A stretch of 64,000 bases of DNA from Actinomycetes bacterium. GTDB taxonomy: Bacteria; Actinomycetota; Thermoleophilia; BMS3ABIN01. The stretch lies in NCBI GenBank assembly GCA_021791195.1, contig JAJYXB010000012.1, positions 1 to 64,000 of the forward strand, given 5' to 3'. Position numbers and translations under genes: made by a program. Numbering within the stretch: position 1 is the first letter of the stretch; each line of letters starts with the position of its first letter. Shown in pieces: positions 58,017 to 64,000 of this stretch. A model generated the notes under the pieces. It was not told where the DNA came from, ran no database searches, and worked only from the letters and a program-made list of their open reading frames with translations.

Positions 58017-61000
58017 ATGGCCAGACATCCCGTTTACCATCCTCTGCATCCCGATAACGGACCTCAGGTCAGCCTGTTTGTCGACGGACGTCACCTGCAG
58101 GTGCCGCACGGGATGACCATCCTGCAGGCAGCGCGGGCCAACGGCATCGAGATCCCGGCGCTATGCGACAATCCCAAGCTGATTCCGGCCGGGCGCTGCG
58201 GGCTGTGCGTGGTCGAGGTCGTGGGCGACGGCATCGTGCACGCCTGCCAGACGCCGGTCGAGGAGGGCATGGAGGTCATCAGCGAGAATCCGCAGATCGC
58301 CGACTCCCGCCGGCGGCGGCTGAACGAGTTCCTCGCCAACCACAACGCGTACTGCGAGCCGCCGTGCCATAACGCCTGCCCGGCGCGCATCGATATCCCC
58401 GGTTACCTTGGCGCCATCGCCCGGGGTGACGACGCCGAAGCGATCCGCATCGTCAAGCAGCGGCTGCCGCTGCCGCGGGTCATCGGCCGCGTCTGCCCCC
58501 GTCCCTGCGAGAGCGCCTGCCGGCGCACCCAGGTGGATGGCCAGCCGGTCGCCATCTGCCAGCTGAAGCGCTTTGCCGGCGACCGGGCAGCAGCCGAAGC
58601 CGAGGCCGCGGAGCAGGCGGCGCTCGCCGGGCTGCAGGCGCCGGCCACGGGCAAGCGGGTGGCGGTGATCGGCAGCGGCCCCTCGGGCCTGTCGGCTGCG
58701 TACTACCTGGCGCTGGACGGCCACCAGGTTACCATCTTTGAAGCAAACTCCGAGCCGGGCGGCATGATGCGCACCGGCATCCCGCCTTACCGCCTCCCCC
58801 GGGAGGTCATCGACGAAGAGGTGGCCGACATCCTCAAGCTGGGGGTGGAGCTGAAGCTCAACACCCGTCTGGGCACGGACGTCACCATCGACAGCCTGGA
58901 AGCGGACGGCTATGACTCCATATATCTGGCCGTTGGCGCCCAGCGCGGTTCGCTGGGAGGGCTGCCGGGAGCCGGCGAAGGCGCCGGAGCAGACGAAGGG
59001 ATTTACTCCGCGGTCGATTTTCTCAGGAAGAGCAACGCCGGTGAATGGGATATCCCGCTGGGACGCACGGTGGTCGTCGGCGGCGGCTTCACCGCCATGG
59101 ACGCCTGCCGCTCCGCCGTCAGGCTGGGCGCCGGCGAGGTGACGGTCGTCTACCGCCGTTCGCGCGAGGAGATGCCGGCCACCAGCGACGAGGTGGAGGC
59201 CGCCGGGCAGGAGGGGGTGACGCTCTCGCTGCTGAGCGCGCCGGTGAACGTCATCCGCGAGGGCGGGCGGGTCACGGGCGTGGTCTGCCAGAAGATGGAG
59301 CTGGGCGAGCCGGATGAGAGCGGCCGCCGCTCGCCGCGTCCGGTCGAGGGTTCGGAGTTCACTGTGTCCGCGGATACGATCATCCTTGCTATCGGCCAGG
59401 AGATCGACACCGCCGGGCTGGAAGGCCTGGTGGAGCTGGACGGCCGCGGCCGCGTCACCGCCAACCAGCTGACGCTGGCCACCAGCCGCCCGGGCGTCTT
59501 CGCCGGCGGCGACTGCCAGACCGGTCCCGCTACCGTGGTGGAGGGCATTGCCGCCGGGCGCCGCGCCGCGGTTGCCATCGGCGCCTATGTGGCGGGCGAG
59601 AGCCCGGCGGAAGCATGCAGCGCGCCGGCCGCCAGCCTGAAGAAACGCCATCCGCGGCTGTTCGAGATCGGCGCCAGGCCCAAATCGGACGCTGCCCGGC
59701 AGGCGATGCCGGAGCTGACTCCGGCCGAGCGCGGCGGTTTCGAGGAGATCGAGCTCGGCTTTGCCGAGGATGCCGCCCGGGCCGAAGCGGCCCGCTGCCT
59801 GCAGTGCACCTGCCATGCGGCATCGGCCTGCGAGCTGCAGCGCCTCTCGATCCGATACGGCGCCGGCACGACGGAATTCCGCGAGCAGGAGGGGCAGCTC
59901 GAGGTGCTGAACGGCGCTCCCATTCTCGAGCTGGACCGCAAGCGCTGCATCAAGTGCCACAAGTGCATCCGCGAATGCGACGAGGTGGTACAGTACCACG
60001 TCTATACCGTGGGCGAAAACGAGTATCCGGCCCTGCGCGCCGGCACTTATATAGATTCCGGCTGCGTCTCCTGCGGCTCGTGCGTCGAGATCTGTCCCAC
60101 GGGCGCGCTGGTGGACACGCAGCTGAAGGGCATTCATGAATGGGAAGTGGAGAAGGTCAGGACCACATGTCCGCTCTGCGGCGTCGGCTGCAACTTCGAC
60201 CTCAATGTCAGGGACGGCCGCGTACTGGGCGTTTCGTCGGCATCGGACGCGCCGGTGAACGGCCCGGCGCTCTGCGTCAAGGGCCGCTACCATTTCGACA
60301 TGATCCACAGCCCCGAGCGGCTGACTACGCCGCTGATCAGGGAAAACGGCGCCTTCCGCGAGGCCACCTGGGACGAGGCGCTCGACCTGGTGGCCGCCCG
60401 CTTCGGCGAGATCCGCGACCGTCACGGCAGCGACGCCCTGGCGGCCCTGAGCTCCGCGCGCTGCACCAACGAGGAAAACTGGTTGATGCAGAAGTTCGCC
60501 AGGGTGGTGATGGGCACCAACAACGTAGATCATTGTGCCCGCACCTGACACGCTCCCACGGTGGCCGGTCTGGCCATCTCGTTCGGGAGCGGAGCGATGA
60601 CGAACTCCATCAGCGAAGTCGGTTTTTATGACGCGCTGCTCATAATCGGTTCCAATGCCACCGAGGCGCACCCGATCATCGGCAGCAAGATGAAGCGGGC
60701 CGCCTGCCGCGGCGCGCGCGTGATCGTTGCCGATCCCCGGCAGATCGAGCTGGCGGATTACGCCGAGTTGTGGCTGCGGCTCAGGCCCGGCACCGACGCC
60801 GCCCTGGTCAACGGCCTGATCAACATCATCGTCAGCGAAGGCTGGCACGACCGGGATTTCATCGCGCAGCGCTGCGAGGGTTTTGACAAGATGTGGAAAG
60901 TTGTCAAGAACTATCCGCTGGCCCGGGTGAGCGAAATCACCGGCGTGCCCGAGGACAAGCTTTATGCCGCCGCAGAGATCTACGCCAAGACACGGCGGGC

Positions 61001-62198
61001 CGGCATCTTCTATACCCTCGGCATCACCGAGCACACCACCGGCACCGCCAACGTCATGAACCTCGCCAACCTGGCGATGGTCACCGGCCACGTCGGCGTC
61101 GAGCATGCCGGTGTCAATCCGCTACGCGGCCAGAACAACGTCCAGGGCGCCTGCGACATGGGCGCGCTGCCGAACCTGCTGCCGGGCTACCGATCGGTGG
61201 ACGAGGCCGGCAATGTCGACTACTTCGAGCGCGAGTGGGGGACCAGCCTGAGCAGCGTCTCCGGGCTGCGCATCCCGGAGATGTTCGACTCCATCCTCGG
61301 CGGCGACGTTAAGGGGATGTACATCATGGGCGAGGATCCGGTGCTTACCGACCCGGACTCCAACCATGTGCGCAAAGCGATCGACAGCCTCGATTTCCTG
61401 GTGGTGCAGGACATCTTCATGTCGGAGACGGCCAGCCTCGCCGACGTCGTCCTGCCGGCGGCGCTCTATGCGGAGAAGGACGGCACCTTCACCAATACCG
61501 AGCGCCGCGTCCAGCGGGTGCGCAGGGCGGTGGACGCTCCCGGCGAGGCCCGGGCCGACTGGGAGATCATCTGTGACCTGGCCGGCCGCATGGGCACGCC
61601 GATGGAATACGAATCACCCGAGGCCGTCTTTGAGGAGATCCGGAGCATGACGCCGGCATATGCGGGCATCACCTATGCCCGTCTGGACATCGCCGGGCTG
61701 CAATGGCCCTGCCCCGATACCGAGCATCCGGGCACGCCGTTTTTGCATCAGACCGGCTTCCCCCGCGGGAAGGGCCTGCTGCAGGGCATCGAACACCTCG
61801 AGCCGGCGGAGCTGACCAGTGAGGAATATCCGATCCTGCTGACCACCGGTCGCAGGCTCTATCATTACAATGTGTCAACCAGGAACTCGCAGCTGCTCGA
61901 TGGCCTGATGCCACATGAGCTGGCTGAAGTCAACCCCGCCGACGCCGCACGCCTCGGTCTCGCCGAGGGCGACGCGGTCCGGGTGAGCTCGCGCCGCGGG
62001 ACGGTCACATCCCGGGTGACGCTGACGGAGAAAGTGCCCGAGGGCACGGTCTTCATGACGTTCCATTTCCGGGAGACGCCAGTGAACAAGCTGACCAACT
62101 CCGTCTATGACCCGATCGCCCTGACGGCGGAATATAAGGTGTGCGCCGTCAGGATGGAGAAACTGGGCCCGGGTGAGAGCGGCGGCCCGGAAGGGTAA
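58017..62198 (+). CDS. fdhA: Selenocysteine formate dehydrogenase fused to 2Fe-2S and GltD-like flavin modules
   Basis: One 1,393-residue protein if the in-frame TGA at 60546-60548 is read as selenocysteine (Sec844, in NNVDHCART-U-HAPTVAGLA, the invariant formate dehydrogenase active site). Modules in order: 2Fe-2S (Cys50, 61, 64, 77); GltD-type cysteine region (CPARIDIPGY at ~121); FAD motif IGSGPSGLSAAYY at ~218; NAD(P) motif VVVGGGFTAMDAC; ferredoxin sites CIKCHKCIREC and CVSCGSCVEICPTGAL; FDH Fe4S4 CPLCGVGCNFD; Mo-bis-PGD domains to the end. It should couple formate/CO2 to NAD(P)H in one soluble chain. ATG 58017 follows GAAAGGGC. Expression is set by the ZTP riboswitch. Confidence 0.92.
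60551..60591 (+). promoter_or_regulatory. Bacterial SECIS element
   Basis: Starting 2 nt after the UGA, CGCTCCC (60551-60557) pairs perfectly with GGGAGCG (60585-60591), ACG with CGT, and GTGGCC (60561-60566) with GGCCAT (60572-60577), closing a GGTCT loop. The GGUCU apical loop is the same as in E. coli fdhF, where SelB binds. Confidence 0.88.
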
Positions 62199-62553
62199 GA
62201 ACTGGCAGGAGCGGCTGTCGATCCGCTCCAAGGTCTGGCTCGAACTGGACGGCGAGCCGGTGTTCAGCCGCGGCCGGGCGCTGCTTTTCCGCGCCATCGA
62301 CAGCCATGGCTCGATCAACGCGGCTGCCCGGGAGATGGGCATCTCCTACCGGCGGGCCTGGGGGTACGTCAAGGCGATGGAAGCGCGGCTGGGCGTGGCG
62401 CTGGTGGAAACCAGGACCGGCGGCGCGCAGGGGGGCGGCGCCACCCTGACGGCGGCGGCGCGGGAGCTCCTGGCGGGATTCGAGCGTCTGGAGCAGGGTG
62501 TCAACGGCTTGGTGGACAAGAGGTTCGAGGCTGAATTCAGGGGGCGGAGCTGA
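62173..62553 (+). CDS. ModE-like molybdate-responsive regulator (HTH domain only)
   Basis: A 126-residue protein from GTG 62173, overlapping the formate dehydrogenase 3' end by 26 nt. It has the LysR-type winged helix of ModE (SIRSKVWLELDGEPVFSRGR, then GSINAAAREMGISYRRAWGY, VKAMEARLG) but ends before any TOBE/Mop molybdate-binding domain. It may need a partner or sense nothing itself. A ModE-box-like palindrome lies 15 nt after its stop, upstream of modA, so it probably regulates modAB. Confidence 0.85.
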   Translation: MRAAARKGKNWQERLSIRSKVWLELDGEPVFSRGRALLFRAIDSHGSINAAAREMGISYRRAWGYVKAMEARLGVALVETRTGGAQGGGATLTAAARELLAGFERLEQGVNGLVDKRFEAEFRGRS

Positions 62554-62567
62554 TTTTTTTTCGGGGC

Positions 62568-62590
62568 CGTTATGCAAGACAGACATAACG
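62568..62590 (+). promoter_or_regulatory. ModE-box-like operator upstream of modA
   Basis: CGTTATG-CAAGACAGA-CATAACG has 7-bp arms and closely resembles the E. coli ModE site (CGTTAT ... ATAACG). It contains the upstream in-frame ATG 62572, which argues that modA starts later, at 62611. Confidence 0.7.
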
Positions 62591-62610
62591 AAACGGAAGC
62601 AGTACATGAA

Positions 62611-63438
62611 ATGAAGACGTACACGAAATATATCAGGCTATCAACCAGGCTGCCGGCGCTGCTGTTCCTGCTGGCCGGCGTGGCCGTGGCGGCCGCCGGC
62701 TGTGGCTCCGGCGCCCAGGGACAGGGAACGGGCGGGCAGCAGACGCTGACGGTCTCGGCCGCCATTAGCCTGCAGGATGCCTTCACCGAGCTGGGCAGGG
62801 CCTTCGAGGCGGCGCACCCCGGGGTCAGCGTCCAGTTCAACTTCGGCGCTTCCGGTGACCTCGAGAGCCAGATCGAGGGCGGCGCGCCGGTGGACGTCTT
62901 CGCCGCTGCCTCCACCAGGGAGACCGGCGAGCTGGCGCAAAAAGGGCTGATCGACGCCGCCGGGGTGATCCGGCCGGTGGGCAACGACCTGGTGCTGACG
63001 GTGCCGTCCGGCGCCACGGCGCAGTTCGGCGCGTTTGCCGATCTGGCCCGGGGCGCCTCCGGCAAGATCGCCATCGGCAATCCCGCCACGGTGCCGGCGG
63101 GCCGCTACGCGCGCGATACGCTGACGCATTTCGGCCTCTGGGATGCGCTCAAGCCCCGGCTGGTCTACGGCGAGAGCGTGCGCCAGGTGCTGGACTATGT
63201 CGCCCGCGGCGAGGTTGACGCGGGCCTGGTCTATGCTACCGATGCCCGCGCCCGCGCCTCGGAAGTGAGGGTGGCGCTTTCGGCGCCGGCTGACAGCCAC
63301 GCGCCGGTGACCTATCCGATGGCGGTGGTGTCCGGCAGCGCGAACCGCGCCCTGGCGGGGCAGTTCCTCGCTTTCCTGGGCTCGGCCGCCGCCCGCCCGG
63401 TCTTCGAGAAATACGGTTTCAGGTGGCTCCTTGGATAG
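62611..63438 (+). CDS. modA: Molybdate ABC transporter substrate-binding lipoprotein
   Basis: A 275-residue protein from ATG 62611. The signal peptide (LPALLFLLAGVAVAAAGC) ends in a lipobox with Cys, so it is membrane-tethered. The ModA fold is recognised by LTVSAAISLQDAFTELGRAF, VQFNFGASGDLESQIEGGAP, VDVFAAAS, the LVYGESVRQVLDYVARGEVD hinge and DAGLVYATDA. It captures molybdate (or tungstate) for the enzymes encoded next to it. Likely repressed through the ModE box when molybdate is sufficient. Confidence 0.93.
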   Translation: MKTYTKYIRLSTRLPALLFLLAGVAVAAAGCGSGAQGQGTGGQQTLTVSAAISLQDAFTELGRAFEAAHPGVSVQFNFGASGDLESQIEGGAPVDVFAAASTRETGELAQKGLIDAAGVIRPVGNDLVLTVPSGATAQFGAFADLARGASGKIAIGNPATVPAGRYARDTLTHFGLWDALKPRLVYGESVRQVLDYVARGEVDAGLVYATDARARASEVRVALSAPADSHAPVTYPMAVVSGSANRALAGQFLAFLGSAAARPVFEKYGFRWLLG

Positions 63439-64000
63439 CTCGGCGCTTCTTGCCCTGCGGCTGTCGCTGCAGGTGGCGCTGACCGCCACGATCATGGTGG
63501 TGCCGGCTGGCATCTTCTTTGCCTGCGTGCTGGCGCGGGGGCGCTTTCGCGGCCGGGACCTGCTGGACGTAGCCCTCACCCTGCCGCTGGTGCTGCCGCC
63601 GACGGTCACCGGCTATTACCTGGTGGTGCTTTTCGGCCGCAACGGCCCCATCGGCAGCCGGGTCTATGCCCTGACGGGCTGGTCGATCATGTTCACCTGG
63701 GAGGCGGCGGTGCTGGCCTCTTTCGTGGTGGCGCTGCCGCTGATGGTCAAGACCGCCCGGGCCGCATTCGAGTCAGTCGAGCCCCAGTTTGTCGATGCCT
63801 CGCGCACGCTCGGCCACTCCGAGGCCAGCACCTTCCTGAAAGTGGTGCTGCCGCTGTCCCGCCGGGGCGTGATCGCCGGCGCCTCGCTGGCCTTTGCGCG
63901 GGCGCTGGGCGAGTTTGGCGCGACGCTGATGCTGGCGGGCAACATCCCCGGCCGGACCAGCACGGCGCCGCTGGCGATCTACAGCTATGCCGGCAGCGGC
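63431..64000 (+). CDS. modB: Molybdate ABC transporter permease (partial at window edge)
   Basis: TTG 63431 overlaps the modA stop by 8 nt and follows AGGTGGC; 190 residues are visible before the window ends. Hydrophobic helices (LSLQVALTATIMVVPAGIFF, EAAVLASFVVALPLMVKTAR) and the permease loop EASTFLKVVLPLSRRGVIAG, followed by ALGEFGATLMLAGN, are typical of ModB. The ATPase gene modC presumably lies beyond the window. Confidence 0.92.
   Translation, partial: MDSSALLALRLSLQVALTATIMVVPAGIFFACVLARGRFRGRDLLDVALTLPLVLPPTVTGYYLVVLFGRNGPIGSRVYALTGWSIMFTWEAAVLASFVVALPLMVKTARAAFESVEPQFVDASRTLGHSEASTFLKVVLPLSRRGVIAGASLAFARALGEFGATLMLAGNIPGRTSTAPLAIYSYAGSG

Noticed and set aside
58161-61106. A 981-codon minus-strand ORF.
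   Set aside because: It is antisense to the formate dehydrogenase and arises from GC-rich codon bias; it has no motifs or ribosome site.
60561-62198. A separate molybdopterin oxidoreductase gene starting at GTG 60561.
   Set aside because: The frame continues from the upstream ORF across an in-frame UGA at the invariant Sec site with a SECIS hairpin, so it is the second half of one gene; GTG 60561 lies within the SECIS.
62572-62610. ATG 62572 as the start of modA.
   Set aside because: It lies inside the ModE-box palindrome and would place 13 polar residues before a normal lipoprotein signal peptide starting at ATG 62611.

Overview
The window is a GC-rich chromosomal segment from a bacterium that is most likely a deep-branching, probably anaerobic actinobacterium. 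That placement is inferred from the unbroken secE-nusG / rplKAJL / rpoBC / str / S10 / spc / alpha cluster, the zinc forms of L33, L36 and S14, frequent GTG and TTG starts with strong Shine-Dalgarno sites, and selenocysteine use. It has not been tested by phylogeny.

Positions 1-5,600 are an accessory region. It holds a ParE-type and a HigBA toxin-antitoxin pair, a frameshifted winged-helix/nucleotidyltransferase gene next to an inverted repeat, two paralogous 30-32-codon ORFs, and relics of proA, a higA copy, a winged-helix gene and what looks like an IS21-type end. A class I methyltransferase and an Fe-S/DUF3786 protein are intact. Positions 5,600-7,900 carry an LVIVD-repeat propeller and an MDR oxidoreductase.

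Positions 8,000-43,230 are the core translation/transcription cluster: rpmG, tRNA-Trp, secE, nusG, rplK, rplA, an L10 leader, rplJ, rplL, rpoB, rpoC, rpsL, rpsG, fusA, tuf, then rpsJ through rplQ with secY, adk, map, infA, rpmJ and rpoA. Two non-ribosomal genes interrupt it: a multi-pass membrane protein between rplL and rpoB, and a lipoprotein between rpoC and rpsL. L3 carries an internal Ala/Glu-rich insert and L4 a long Ala/Glu/Lys-rich N-terminal extension.

Positions 43,230-51,810 hold a DHA2-type exporter, a zinc-ribbon membrane protein, a flavin disulfide oxidoreductase, and a four-gene cassette: UDP-sulfoquinovose synthase, a DPM1-like GT2, a PF03706-type flippase and a PIG-V-like GT-C. 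Its content suggests lipid-linked sulfoquinovose made inside and transferred outside the membrane.

Positions 51,810-64,000 are the most interesting part, a molybdenum/one-carbon/sulfur block. On the minus strand a 1,209-residue fusion of a molybdopterin oxidoreductase and a cysteine desulfurase is followed 6 nt later by an EgtD-type histidine methyltransferase and then an NHL propeller. This matches what would be expected of an oxygen-independent, metallopterin-dependent ergothioneine pathway. Divergently, a selenocysteine formate dehydrogenase fused to 2Fe-2S and GltD-like flavin modules lies behind a ZTP (pfl) riboswitch with a visible terminator switch. Its in-frame UGA is followed by a well-formed SECIS hairpin. 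A ModE-like regulator overlaps its 3' end, and modA and modB follow behind a ModE-box palindrome. Molybdate uptake, its regulator and two molybdoenzymes are thus adjacent.
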